A stretch of DNA of 38,909 bases from positions 94,642-133,550 of the forward strand of contig JAICUB010000015.1 of the NCBI GenBank assembly GCA_025936045.1, read 5' to 3'. Within the stretch, counting starts at the first letter, position 1. Every line of letters starts with the position of its first letter. The notes beneath the pieces were generated by a model. That model searched no databases. It was not told the DNA's origin and saw only the letters and a list, made by a program, of their open reading frames with translations. Both the position numbers and the translations under genes were made by a program. Source of the DNA: Polyangiaceae bacterium. Lineage in GTDB: Bacteria > Myxococcota_A > Polyangia > Polyangiales > Polyangiaceae. This document shows, in pieces, positions 1 to 8,867 of the stretch.

Positions 1-400
1 TGCCTCCTTCGCCGGCTTGAGCGTCACTCGTCATGCCACCCCTGTCATCGCCGGTGACGCCTCCGCTGCCGACTTCCGCACCCGTGCCCGCAATGCCTCC
101 ATTGCCGCCGCTCGCACCGTTGCCGCCGCTCGCACCGTTGCCGCCGCTCGCACCGTTGCCGCCGCTCGCACCGTTGCCGCCGCTCGCACCGTTGCCGCCG
201 CTCGCACCGTTGCCGCCGCTCGCACCGTTGCCGCCACTCGCACCGTTGCCGCTGAAGGTTCCGGCGCGGCCAGAGTGCGCCGCGATTCCTGCCGAGCCGC
301 CAGCGTGCGTCCCTCCAAGCGGGCGCGCGTCATCCCCGCAGCCCGCTAACGCGAGCGCGCCCGCGAATCCCAGCCCGAGCAGGAACGTCGTTCGTTTCAT
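1..400 (-). CDS. Gly-rich repeat lipoprotein, C-terminus off the left edge
   Basis: The reading frame opens at the ATG complementary to 398-400 and stays open to the window edge, so the end of the protein is missing. The N-terminus is a lipoprotein signal: a basic start, a hydrophobic core and the lipobox LAGC with Cys21 as the likely lipidated residue, followed by GDD. From about residue 52 there are eight copies of NGASGG, then a Gly/Thr/Ser/Asp-rich low-complexity stretch. A strong Shine-Dalgarno (GGAGGAAGG region, complement of about 405-413) sits just upstream and supports the start. It probably acts as an exported, lipid-anchored protein whose Gly-rich stretch is a flexible spacer; any functional domain would lie beyond the edge. 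It is divergent from the barrel-like gene at 525. No family is recognised. Confidence 0.72.
   Translation of the reverse strand, partial: MKRTTFLLGLGFAGALALAGCGDDARPLGGTHAGGSAGIAAHSGRAGTFSGNGASGGNGASGGNGASGGNGASGGNGASGGNGASGGNGASGGNGASGGNGGIAGTGAEVGSGGVTGDDRGGMTSDAQAGEGG
104..247 (-). repeat. Eight-copy 18-bp tandem repeat encoding NGASGG
   Basis: Eight head-to-tail 18-bp units (gccgccgctcgcaccgtt on the plus strand) fill 104-247 exactly. Seven are identical. The one at 230-247 has a single change (gccgccact), which is synonymous in the lipoprotein frame (AGC to AGT, both Ser). The unit is a multiple of three, so copy-number change would lengthen or shorten the linker without a frameshift. 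Confidence 0.93.
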
Positions 401-524
401 CTCGCCTTCCTCCCTCAGTTGCCTCGAGCAACGCGATCATTCTACCCGGCAGACGGAGCCGATTCATGCCCGACACCGCGGCCGTTGACGCGGGGGCGTT
501 CAATCGACGATAAAAGTGACCAAA

Positions 525-1622
525 ATGGCTCGAGGAGCGATTGCTGCCTTCATGGGCGCGGGGCTGGTCGTTGTGTCTTCCGGGGCGTCCGCGAAGCCGG
601 GCACGCATCCCATCGTCGTTTCGACTTGGGACACGCGCGCCTCGAGCGTCGTGCTCGGTTATCGGCACGGTTTCAGCAAGGGCGGAGGGTTCAACGACGT
701 CTCGTACAACGCGAACTTCAGCTCGACGAGCGGCATCCTGAGCGCGCAGTTCGGTCTCCACTACGAGAGCTACTCGCCGAACCATACCGACCCGACCGCG
801 CAGGGCTTGGCGGGCACGGCGACGGCGGTCTTCAATCTGCCGCTCACGAGCCGGCTCGAAAACGGCTTGGCCAAGGTCGCGTTGAACTTTTACGTGGGCG
901 CCGCGCCGACCGCGCTCATCAGCGGCGAGCTCAACTACGTGAGCTTCCCCGCGGTGCTCGGCGCCGGCGTTTCGACGACCCCGTTCAAGTACCTCACGCT
1001 GACTCCGTGGTTCGAGCTCTCGCCCGGCGTGAACCTCGATACCGAGATCAAGCCGTACCAGCTCAGCCAGTCGGACGTCGCGGGTGCCGTCAATCCGATG
1101 ACCGGTGAAGTGAACCTCTCGGAGGGTCAGGTACGGAACATCGTGTCGAAGAGCGTCAAGCTCAAGGCGAGCGTCTCCGCCGGCGCGCGTGCCGGCCTCG
1201 ATCTCGCGCTGCACGTCTCGGACTACGTGGACTTCGCAGGCGACCTTGCCGTGTCGAGCGTCGGAACCGCGTTCCAGGGGCCCACGGTCGTCTACGTCGG
1301 GGGCGCCTTCGTCTGGCGTTGGGACGACATCGTTCCAGCTGTTTTGCCCGCCGAAAGGCGCCTCCTCCACGAGAATTGCGACGACATCGAGACTCGCTTC
1401 CGCATGTGCCCGAACTCGGAGCGCTGGACGCCGCCCGCGGCCGCGCCGCCGACGGCACCACCCGCGGCCCTCCAGCCGCAGCCGCTACCGCCGGGGACGC
1501 CGGCAGCGCAAAGCTCGGCGCCGCGCGACGCTCCACTGCCTCCGCCACCGCCTCCACCACCGCTACCAGCAGCGACACCCGCCTCCACACCGCCGGTCGG
1601 CACGACCAGCTTCCCACCATGA
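525..1622 (+). CDS. Exported beta-barrel-like envelope protein with Pro-rich tail
   Basis: The N-terminus is a Sec signal peptide ending near ASA|KPG. The next roughly 250 residues alternate polar and hydrophobic/aromatic residues with Gly/Asn/Ser turns and strand-like segments such as VVYVGGAFVWRWD, as in outer-membrane beta-barrels. After this comes a short Cys-containing segment (ENCDD, FRMCPN) and an approximately 65-residue Pro/Ala-rich tail with eight consecutive prolines. An in-frame GTG at 516 is an alternative start; neither start has a clear ribosome binding site, and the ATG at 525 puts the signal peptide right at the N-terminus. The stop overlaps the start of the phosphatase gene (ATGA at 1619-1622), so the two are probably co-translated. 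No specific family is recognised; the barrel call is from residue pattern only. Confidence 0.7.
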   Translation: MARGAIAAFMGAGLVVVSSGASAKPGTHPIVVSTWDTRASSVVLGYRHGFSKGGGFNDVSYNANFSSTSGILSAQFGLHYESYSPNHTDPTAQGLAGTATAVFNLPLTSRLENGLAKVALNFYVGAAPTALISGELNYVSFPAVLGAGVSTTPFKYLTLTPWFELSPGVNLDTEIKPYQLSQSDVAGAVNPMTGEVNLSEGQVRNIVSKSVKLKASVSAGARAGLDLALHVSDYVDFAGDLAVSSVGTAFQGPTVVYVGGAFVWRWDDIVPAVLPAERRLLHENCDDIETRFRMCPNSERWTPPAAAPPTAPPAALQPQPLPPGTPAAQSSAPRDAPLPPPPPPPPLPAATPASTPPVGTTSFPP

Positions 1623-2371
1623 GCGGACGTACCTTCGCGATCGGCGACATCCACGGCGAGACGAGCCATCTCTTCAAGCTCCTGTCGTGCCTCCCGAAGC
1701 TCGACGCTGAGGATACGGTGGTCTTTCTCGGCGACTACCTCGATCGCGGTCCCCGTTCCAAAGACGTGATCGAGTACGTCCGCACATTTTCGAAGCGAAC
1801 GCCGGCCAAGGTCGTGTGTTTGCGTGGCAACCACGAAGACGCGTGGATTCGCGTGTGTCAGCGCGGCTGGGATGAGTTCGTGCTCCCGCCCGGCAACGGT
1901 TGCCTCGCGGTGCTTCGCTCGTACAACGGCGGTTCGGTGCCCGCCGAAGGCGAAAAGCCAAAACCGGAAGAGCTCATGGAGCTCACGACCGGCATGTTCT
2001 TTCCGGACGAGGTGATCCGCTGGCTCGAAGGGTTGCCTTATTGGTACGAGGATGAGCACGCCATCTACGTGCACGCCGGGTTGCCGCCGGCCAAAGAGGG
2101 CGGCTTCCTCCACCCTTCCAAGGTAGCGGACCCGATGGTCCTGCTTTGGATTCGTACCGAGTCCTTCTTTCGCGACTACCGGGGCAAGCGTGTCGTGTTC
2201 GGGCACACGCGGACGGAATTCTTGCCGCAAGAGCTCTCCCAATACACACCGGACGACCCCGGCGACCTCTGGGCCGGCGAGAACGTGATAGGCATCGATA
2301 CCGGTTGTGGCAGCGGAGGCTTTCTCACGGCCGTCGAGCTACCCGCACTGAACGTCTACGAGTCACGCTAA
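1619..2371 (+). CDS. PPP-family Ser/Thr protein phosphatase (metallophosphoesterase)
   Basis: The 250-aa product has the full set of PPP/calcineurin-type metal-binding motifs: GDIHG (9-13), GDYLDRG (38-44), GNHE (70-73), VHAG with His152, and FGH with His196. It also ends with the usual second Asp segment (GIDTGCG). These bind two metal ions and hydrolyse phosphate monoesters; the length and compactness fit the bacterial PrpA/lambda-phosphatase group, which also includes diadenosine tetraphosphatases. No signal peptide or membrane helix is seen, so it is cytoplasmic. The start is the ATG overlapping the upstream stop as ATGA. A Ser/Thr kinase gene begins 130 bp downstream on the same strand, so dephosphorylation of the kinase or its targets is the favoured role; an Ap4A-hydrolase-like role remains possible. 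Confidence 0.88.
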   Translation: MSGRTFAIGDIHGETSHLFKLLSCLPKLDAEDTVVFLGDYLDRGPRSKDVIEYVRTFSKRTPAKVVCLRGNHEDAWIRVCQRGWDEFVLPPGNGCLAVLRSYNGGSVPAEGEKPKPEELMELTTGMFFPDEVIRWLEGLPYWYEDEHAIYVHAGLPPAKEGGFLHPSKVADPMVLLWIRTESFFRDYRGKRVVFGHTRTEFLPQELSQYTPDDPGDLWAGENVIGIDTGCGSGGFLTAVELPALNVYESR

Positions 2372-2501
2372 ACCTGACGCGCAAGGGGGCGCTTTTCCCC
2401 GGAATTTCCGCCCGACTGGAAACGCCTCGCCTGGGTGCGTCGAGGTGGTTTTAGCTCGGCCTTGAGCGCGCGCGTGGTTCTGGGATAGTTCCCTAGCAGG
2501 C

Positions 2502-3998
2502 GTGAGTACGGTTCCGCACCACGAAGATTTCTCAGGCACGAGGATCGTCGGCCCGGGCGATGTGCTGGGCAGGTACGAGCTTCTATTGCCCGTTGCCGCC
2601 GGCGGCATGGCGATGGTGTGGGCTGCGCGTCTCAAGGGCTCACGCGGTTTCCAGAAGATCGTCGCCGTCAAGACGATGCTGCCGAAGCTCAGTGAAGATC
2701 CGCAGTTCGAGCGGATGTTCCTCGACGAGGCCTCGCTCGCTTCGCGAATCCATCATCCGAACGTGGTCGAGGTGCTCGATCTCGGCGAGATGAGCGGGGT
2801 GCTCTTCATCGCGATGGAGTGGCTCGACGGCGTGCCACTGAATCAGGTGATGAAGGCGGCGAAGAGCGCCGCCGGAATCCCGTCACCGGTCGCGATTCAC
2901 ATCCTCACGCACGCTGCCGAGGGCTTGCACGCCGCGCACGAGCTGAAAGACGACGAGGGCGCGTACATCGGCCTCGTTCATCGCGACGTTTCGCCGCAGA
3001 ATATCCTGGTCGGGTACGACGGGTTTACCAAGATGGTGGACTTCGGTCTGGCCAAAGCGACGGCGCTCGGTGACGGCGCGACGCGAGCGGGACAGCTCAA
3101 AGGAAAGATCAGTTACATGGCGCCTGAGCAGATCCGCGGCGATCCACTGGATCGGCGCGCGGACGTCTTCGCTCTCGGGGTCGTGCTTTACGCGGTGACC
3201 ACCGGTAAGCACCCGTTCCGGCGCGAGTCGGAAGGAGCGACTCTGTTCGCGATTTCGTCGCCAGAGCCCGCGCCCGCGCCGAGCCGCTTCATGACCTATC
3301 CGCCCGAGCTCGAAGCGGTGCTCATGAAGTCGGTCGCGAAGGATCCCGACAAGCGCTACTCCTCCGCGCTCGAATTCGCGCGCGCCCTCGAGCAAACCCT
3401 GCCCGAATCGGAACGCGCGCATGGCGGCGAACGGGTCGGACAGTTCATCAACGGCCTGCTCGGCGCGCAGCACGAGCAGCAAAAAGCCGCGCTCGCCGAA
3501 GCACTGCGGCGCGCCGATCGCGCGTCGATCGCGCCGGGAGTCGGGCTCGACGGGCTCGCGGGCACCGGCGCGTCCAGCGTGAGCAGCTTGTCTGCGGTCG
3601 GACTCTCGCGTCCGACGAACGACCTTCTCACCACGCCGGACTTCGTGCCGCCGACCACATGGGAGCGGCTGCGGTTGCCGGTCGCCGTCGTGGGGCTCGC
3701 CTTGGCGGCCGGTGGGATTGCGTTCGCGGTGACACGCGGCTCGCACAAGGAGCCCCCGGCGGCGGCCGCAGTGCCCACCGCACCGCTCACCGAGCCGAGC
3801 CCTCCGCCCGTCGAGGTCAAGACGGCGCCGGTCACCCCGAGCGCAACGCCCGAGCCCTCCGCGAGCGCAACCGTGACTGCTACGGCGACGAGCACCGCGC
3901 GCCCTTCGAAGGCAGCGCCGCGCGCCGGCACGACCACGACCGCCGCGCCCGCAGCTCCGAAACGGCCCCGCGCCTGGCGTAACGATCCGGGCTTTTGA
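2502..3998 (+). CDS. Membrane-anchored Ser/Thr protein kinase
   Basis: Residues about 24-300 form a Hanks-type kinase domain: Gly-rich loop near 33-39 (AAGGMAMVW), ATP-binding Lys57 in VAVK, Glu76, catalytic loop HRDVSPQN (160-167) with Asp162 and Asn167, DFG at 180-182 and APE at 207-209. The catalytic-loop Lys of HRDLKPEN is Ser164 here, a substitution usual in many myxobacterial kinases and compatible with activity. One hydrophobic helix (about 392-410, VAVVGLALAAGGIAFAV) is followed by a Pro/Ala/Thr-rich tail likely in the periplasm. The start is a GTG at 2502 with only a weak AGG upstream. The phosphatase gene just upstream suggests a kinase/phosphatase pair. The extracytoplasmic tail has no recognisable sensor domain. 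The 3' end lies 16 bp from the convergent Cys-rich gene. Confidence 0.93.
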   Translation: MSTVPHHEDFSGTRIVGPGDVLGRYELLLPVAAGGMAMVWAARLKGSRGFQKIVAVKTMLPKLSEDPQFERMFLDEASLASRIHHPNVVEVLDLGEMSGVLFIAMEWLDGVPLNQVMKAAKSAAGIPSPVAIHILTHAAEGLHAAHELKDDEGAYIGLVHRDVSPQNILVGYDGFTKMVDFGLAKATALGDGATRAGQLKGKISYMAPEQIRGDPLDRRADVFALGVVLYAVTTGKHPFRRESEGATLFAISSPEPAPAPSRFMTYPPELEAVLMKSVAKDPDKRYSSALEFARALEQTLPESERAHGGERVGQFINGLLGAQHEQQKAALAEALRRADRASIAPGVGLDGLAGTGASSVSSLSAVGLSRPTNDLLTTPDFVPPTTWERLRLPVAVVGLALAAGGIAFAVTRGSHKEPPAAAAVPTAPLTEPSPPPVEVKTAPVTPSATPEPSASATVTATATSTARPSKAAPRAGTTTTAAPAAPKRPRAWRNDPGF

Positions 3999-4014
3999 GC
4001 GAGCCCCGAGCCGC

Positions 4015-7000
4015 TTACGGCTGCCTGTAGGGGACAATCCCGAGGGGCAACTCGAGCGAGGGGCTGCACCACTGCCACGTGAAGCCGACGGTGTACGGGC
4101 CGGCCGCGAGGATGCTCGAGCCGGTTCCGCCGTACGTCGCGTAGATGCGCACTTGGTTGCCGACGCTCCCGGAGTTCCAGATCGGCGTGCTCGAGACCTG
4201 AGAACCCGTGACCGTGGCGGTGCCCGAGAAATGGGCGGCCGACGCGACGAAGAGCGCGGTCCCGCTGAGTCCGGTCGTGACCGCGCTCGTGTCCACGCAC
4301 GTCGCGCCCGTGTTGGTGAGGATCTTCCCGGTACCCAGCACGAACGGGGCCGTCTGATTGACGCCGGTGAATTGACTCACGTTGGCCGAGATCATCACGA
4401 CCTTGTTGGTCGAGCCCGCTACGTGGAGGCTCTGCGAGCCGGACGCGGGCAGGTGGTTCGTGCCGGTGTCCGTGAGGTAGTAGTAGAAGAGATAGGGGTT
4501 ATCGAAGGCCGCGCTGCCGGCGTCGCCCGTCTGGGACGCCCCGAGCGTCATCGGGATCGCGCCGTACGTGACGGCCGTGGGCGTCGCCCCCGCGAAACCC
4601 GCCGTGTTCGTGCTTTCCGTCACGACCGTCGCGATGACCAGGCGGTTCGAGCCGGTGCCGAGGCTGGTCGAGAAATCCAAGGTGGTGCCGCTCACGGAGG
4701 TTTCAGAGTCGCTCAGGTAGTTCACGCGTGCCTGGCATTTGTAGACGCCGCCGCTGTTCACGCAGTCTTGCGTCGCGCCGCTGCACACGTTGCCGCACGC
4801 GCCGCACGCGCTCGGCGTCGTGAGATCCACCTCGCAGCCGTTGCTCGGGTTGCCGTCGCAGTCGCCGAAACCGGTGCTGCACACCGGCTTGCACACCTTG
4901 TTGGTCGAGTCACACGAGTTCGTCCCGTGCGAGTTCGTGCAGACGTCGCCGCACTTCGAGCAGTTCGAGGCGGTTCCGAGCGACGTCTCGCAGCCGTTGG
5001 CCGTGCTGCCGTCGCAGCTCGCGAAGCCGGCGCTGCAAGCTCCGAACGTGCACGTGCCGGTGGCGCAAGTCGCACTTGCGTTGGGGAAGCCGCACGCGAC
5101 GTTGCAGTCGCCGCAATCGGTGAGCGAGGTGACGCTGCGCTCGCAGCCGTTGTCGAGGTTGCCGTCGCAGCTCTTGAAACCGCTGCTGCACACGGGTGAG
5201 CAGGCCGCCGCGCCGGGCGATCCGACGCAGCTGTTCACGCTGTGCAACGAGACGCAGGCGTTGCCACAGGACGCGCAATCGGTGTTGGTCCCGAGCGGAG
5301 TCTCGCAGCCCGCGCTCGCGCTGCAATCGGCGAAGCCGGCGCTGCAACCCGTGAGCACGCAGCTGCCCGTCGCGCACGACGAGCTGCCGTGTGGCATCGA
5401 ACACGGCGTCGCACAGTTGCCGCAGTCGGTGGCGGTGTTCAGCGGTGTCTCACAGCCGTTGGTGGGATTGCCGTCGCAGCTCTTGAAGCCGGCTCCGCAC
5501 ACGGGTGAGCAGGCGAAGCTCCCGCCGGAACCGGCGCACGACGTCGTGCCGTGGCCGTTCGTGCAGGTGTCGGCGCAGCTGCCGCAGTTCGACGTGGTGC
5601 CGAGCTGCACTTCGCAGCCGTTACCCGTGTTGCTGTCGCAGTTCGCGAAGCCGGCGCTGCACGAGCCTAACGTGCACGTCCCGGTGCCGCACGAGGCCGA
5701 CGCGTTCGGGAACGAGCAGGCGACGTTGCAGTTGCCGCAATCGGTGAGCGTGCGGACGTTGCGCTCGCAGCCGTTGTCGGCGTTGCCGTCGCAGCTCTTG
5801 AAGCCTGCGTTGCAGCTCGGCGTGCAGACGTACGCTCCGGCCGAGCCCGTGCAGGCGGTGGTGCCGTTCTGCGCGGTGCAGACGTGGCCGCAGGCGTTGC
5901 AGTTCGTGACGGCGTTGAGCTGGGTTTCGCAGGTGCCGTTCGAGTCGCAGTCGTCCGTGCCGGGGTCGCACATCGTCGCGACGCAGCTACCGGTCGTGCA
6001 CGATTCCCCCGAGTTCGGGACGTCGCACGCCGTGTTGCAGGTGCCGCAGCTCGTCAGGCTCGTGAGCGACGTTTCGCAGCCGTTGTTGGGGTTCGAGTCG
6101 CAGTTGCCCCAGTCGGACCCGCTGCACGCGAAGCTGCAGCCGGTGCTCGTGCTGCACGCGGCCGTGCCGTGCGCGTTGGTACACGATTCCCCGCAGCTCC
6201 GGCAGTTCGCCGTCGTCCCCGAGGTCGTCTCGCAGCCCGCCTGGCTCGTGCAATCCAAGAAGCCGGAATTGCAGGAGGAGACCAGGCAGCTCCCGGTCGA
6301 GCACGAGGAAGCGGCGTTCGGCAGGTTGCACGTGGCGCCGCAGTCGCCACAGTTCGTGAGCGTGCGCACGTCCGTCTCGCAGCCGTTGGCGACGTTGCCG
6401 TCACAGCTCTTGAAGCCGGTCGCGCAGCTCGGGCTGCAGGCGAAGGTCGGCGCCGTGCCGCCGCAGGCCGTCGTGCCGTGGCCGTTGTTGCATGCGTCAC
6501 CGCACGTGCTGCAGTTCGAGGTCGTGCCGAGCTGGGTTTCGCAGCCGGCCTGGCTCGTGCAATCGGCGTAGCCCGCGCTGCAGCCCGTGAGCACGCATTG
6601 CCCGGTGCCGCACGAAGCCGTGCCGTGCGCGAGGCTGCACGTGACGCCGCAGCCGTTGCAGTTCGAGAGCGTGTTCAGCTGCGTCTCGCAGCCGTCGGCG
6701 CTCGTGGCCTCGTTCGCGCTGCAATCGTCCCAGCCCGTGTTGCACGCCGCGATCTGGCAACTGCCCGAAGCGCACGAGGGCGTTCCGTGGGCCTTCGTGC
6801 AGGAGCGGCCGCATGAGCCGCAGTCCGTCAGGGTATTGAGCTGCGTCTCGCAGCCGTTGTTCTTGTTGCCGTCGCAGTCACCCCAGCCGGTGGAGCAGGC
6901 AGGCTGACATCCGGTCGAGGTGCACTGGTTGGTGCCGTGGGCATTGCTGCAGCTTTCTCCGCAGCTTCGGCAATTGGACGTCGTGCCGAGCGCCGTCTCG

Positions 7001-8757
7001 CAGCCGTCGGTGTCGACTTGGTTACAGTCGGCGTAACCCGAGTCGCACGAGGTCAACGAGCACTTCTTGCTCGCGCAGACGCCTTTGCCGTTCTTGTAGT
7101 AGCAGGCGATGCCGCAGCCGCCGCAGTTGTCCGGATCGGTCGTGGTGTTGGTCTCGCAGTCCTTGCCGTCGTTCGCGACGCATTCGGCGAGCGGGTCGGA
7201 GCACTTCGAGGTGCCGCACATGGAACCCGCGCACGCGGGCGTCCCCACGGTCGAGGTGCAGACGTTGCCGCAACCGCCGCAATTGTTGACGCTGACCGTC
7301 GTGTCCGTCTCGCAGCCGTCCGTGATGCCGTTCGAGCAGTCGGCGTGTCCGGGGCTGCAGGTGATGGCGCAGGTGCCTTTCGCCGGATCGAGGCAGCTTG
7401 CCTTGCCTCCGTTGTCCGAGCAGCGGTTGTCGCAGCTGCCGCAGGTCGCAGGCGCGCTGAGGTCGGCCTCACAGCCGTTCCACGGGTCGCCGTCGCAATC
7501 GGCAAAGCCCGTCTTGCAGGTGACCGCGCACGTGCCGCCGCTGCACTTGCCGCTGCCGTTGGCCGGCATGCAGACCTTACCGCAGCCGCCGCAGTTGAGG
7601 CCGTCGGCGTCGGTGGGCGTCTCGCAGCCGTTCGAAGGATCACCGTCGCAGTCGCTCGCTCCCTGAGCGCAGCGCGGCACGCACTCGCCGGCTTTGCACT
7701 CGGTCGTGCCGTGCTCGTTCGTGCACGCCGTGTCGCAGTCACCGCAGTGGTCGGCTTCCGTCTGCAGGTTGATCTCGCAGCCGTTCGTCACGTCGGCGTC
7801 GCAGTCGTCGTACCCGTCGTCGCAGGCGATCTCGCAGCCTTGCTTGCCGCACGAGGGCGTGCCGTGGTTGGCGCTGCACTTCGTGCGGCACATCCGACAG
7901 TTGTCGACGCTCGTCAGATCGGCCTCGCATTGATCCTTCTCGAGCGCGTTGCAATCCGCCGTGCCGGGCGCGCAACCCATCGTGGTGCACTGGCCGCCGG
8001 AGCAGAAGTTCGAGGCGCAGGTCAGCCGGCATTTGCCGCAATTTTTCGGGTCGTCGGTGACCGGCGTTTCGCAGCCGTTCGAGGCGTCCCCGTCGCACTC
8101 TGCCGTCCCCGGAGTGCACGGTCCTTCGCCGCACACGCCGTTCCAGCACGCACCGCCCGCGTCACACGCTTTGTCGCACGCGCCGCAGCTCGAGGCGTCG
8201 GTCTCCGGATTCCTGCAGCTGCCGTCGCAGCAGAGCCACGCGTACGGGCAGTCGGAGTTGTCGCTGCAGCCCGGAGTGCAAACCCCGTCGCTGCATTTGG
8301 TGCCGGCGGCGCAATCGGCGTTTTGCGTACAGTTGATGCAGAGCCCGCGGTCGGTGTCGCACGTGATGTTACGGCAATCCCCGTCACTCTTGCAGCCGAC
8401 CGTGCAGCTGCCGCTCGCGCCGCAGAAGGTGCCGTCGTGGCAGCGCTCGAGGTCCGCCTCCCGTGCCGGATCGCACTCGACGCAGTAACCGACCGACGGA
8501 TCGCAAAGCGTGGTCGCCGCGAGGCTCGCGCAGTCGTCGTCGGAAGTGCAGGCCGTGGGCGTCGACGGCGGCGCGGGCGGGGGCGGCGGCGGCGGCGTTA
8601 TGGAACCGGTTCCTGCTTCGCCCGTCTCGATCGGCGGCGGGGTGTTCGGCTGATCGGGGACGAAATGGTAGTCCGGCGTCGAACAAGCAACCGCAGTGGC
8701 CACGCCCATGAACGCAAAGAGGGCGCGGCGAACCGATACGAAGCGTAAGAGGTTCAC
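4015..8757 (-). CDS. Giant Cys-rich tandem-repeat lipoprotein (22 units)
   Basis: The protein is about 1,580 aa. It begins with a lipoprotein signal (TAVAC, Cys25) followed by STPDYHF, a Pro-rich linker and several short Cys-rich segments. It then has about 22 repeats of 38-50 residues built on the pattern C-x-G-x3-C-D-G-N-x3-N-G-C-E-T...NCG-x-C-x3-C...HGT-x-SC. After the last repeat comes a Cys-poor domain of about 230 residues with motifs GSNRLVIA, AVTYGAIPM and DNPYLFYYYL, ending PYRQP. The even spacing of Cys suggests disulfide-stabilised small modules on the cell surface or in the periplasm. It is a paralog of the 9952-12492 product. The start is taken as the GTG at 8757; a TTG at 8760 is equally possible, and neither has a clear Shine-Dalgarno. 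Function is unknown; a surface adhesin or matrix role is inference. Confidence 0.85.
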   Translation of the reverse strand: MNLLRFVSVRRALFAFMGVATAVACSTPDYHFVPDQPNTPPPIETGEAGTGSITPPPPPPPAPPSTPTACTSDDDCASLAATTLCDPSVGYCVECDPAREADLERCHDGTFCGASGSCTVGCKSDGDCRNITCDTDRGLCINCTQNADCAAGTKCSDGVCTPGCSDNSDCPYAWLCCDGSCRNPETDASSCGACDKACDAGGACWNGVCGEGPCTPGTAECDGDASNGCETPVTDDPKNCGKCRLTCASNFCSGGQCTTMGCAPGTADCNALEKDQCEADLTSVDNCRMCRTKCSANHGTPSCGKQGCEIACDDGYDDCDADVTNGCEINLQTEADHCGDCDTACTNEHGTTECKAGECVPRCAQGASDCDGDPSNGCETPTDADGLNCGGCGKVCMPANGSGKCSGGTCAVTCKTGFADCDGDPWNGCEADLSAPATCGSCDNRCSDNGGKASCLDPAKGTCAITCSPGHADCSNGITDGCETDTTVSVNNCGGCGNVCTSTVGTPACAGSMCGTSKCSDPLAECVANDGKDCETNTTTDPDNCGGCGIACYYKNGKGVCASKKCSLTSCDSGYADCNQVDTDGCETALGTTSNCRSCGESCSNAHGTNQCTSTGCQPACSTGWGDCDGNKNNGCETQLNTLTDCGSCGRSCTKAHGTPSCASGSCQIAACNTGWDDCSANEATSADGCETQLNTLSNCNGCGVTCSLAHGTASCGTGQCVLTGCSAGYADCTSQAGCETQLGTTSNCSTCGDACNNGHGTTACGGTAPTFACSPSCATGFKSCDGNVANGCETDVRTLTNCGDCGATCNLPNAASSCSTGSCLVSSCNSGFLDCTSQAGCETTSGTTANCRSCGESCTNAHGTAACSTSTGCSFACSGSDWGNCDSNPNNGCETSLTSLTSCGTCNTACDVPNSGESCTTGSCVATMCDPGTDDCDSNGTCETQLNAVTNCNACGHVCTAQNGTTACTGSAGAYVCTPSCNAGFKSCDGNADNGCERNVRTLTDCGNCNVACSFPNASASCGTGTCTLGSCSAGFANCDSNTGNGCEVQLGTTSNCGSCADTCTNGHGTTSCAGSGGSFACSPVCGAGFKSCDGNPTNGCETPLNTATDCGNCATPCSMPHGSSSCATGSCVLTGCSAGFADCSASAGCETPLGTNTDCASCGNACVSLHSVNSCVGSPGAAACSPVCSSGFKSCDGNLDNGCERSVTSLTDCGDCNVACGFPNASATCATGTCTFGACSAGFASCDGSTANGCETSLGTASNCSKCGDVCTNSHGTNSCDSTNKVCKPVCSTGFGDCDGNPSNGCEVDLTTPSACGACGNVCSGATQDCVNSGGVYKCQARVNYLSDSETSVSGTTLDFSTSLGTGSNRLVIATVVTESTNTAGFAGATPTAVTYGAIPMTLGASQTGDAGSAAFDNPYLFYYYLTDTGTNHLPASGSQSLHVAGSTNKVVMISANVSQFTGVNQTAPFVLGTGKILTNTGATCVDTSAVTTGLSGTALFVASAAHFSGTATVTGSQVSSTPIWNSGSVGNQVRIYATYGGTGSSILAAGPYTVGFTWQWCSPSLELPLGIVPYRQP
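4860..6420 (-). repeat. Higher-order DNA repeats of about 310 bp within the Cys-rich gene
   Basis: The plus-strand string gccgtcgcagctcttgaa recurs at 5161, 5470 and 5785, with a one-base variant at 6397. Spacings are 309, 315 and 612 bp (twice about 306). In protein terms each period is a pair of Cys modules, one with GFKSCDGN...NGCE and the next with AGFA/GCE..LGT...HGT. The gene has therefore grown by duplication of two-module blocks as well as single modules. Confidence 0.8.
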
Positions 8758-8867
8758 CAATTACCATTGTACCAGCGTCGTCCGGCTTCGCTCAGAGAAA
8801 GCGCGAACACGGCCGAGCGCGAGCGAACACGACGCAGGTCCCAAGAAGGGGCACGCTCGTTCGCGAC

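Noticed and set aside
104..247. Tandem array as a CRISPR
   Set aside because: Units are contiguous with no unique spacers, and they encode a simple Gly-rich linker.
2372..2501. GGGG...CCCC element after the phosphatase gene as a terminator
   Set aside because: The stem is only four to five pairs and no T-run follows.
4860..6420. Regularly spaced strings as a CRISPR array
   Set aside because: The spaced sequence is coding and homologous between blocks, not unique spacers.
4790..8748. Long plus-strand open frames (593 and 603 codons) opposite the Cys-rich gene
   Set aside because: They mirror the repeat periodicity of the minus-strand gene, have no signal or family pattern, and the sense strand has clear motifs and homology to its paralog.
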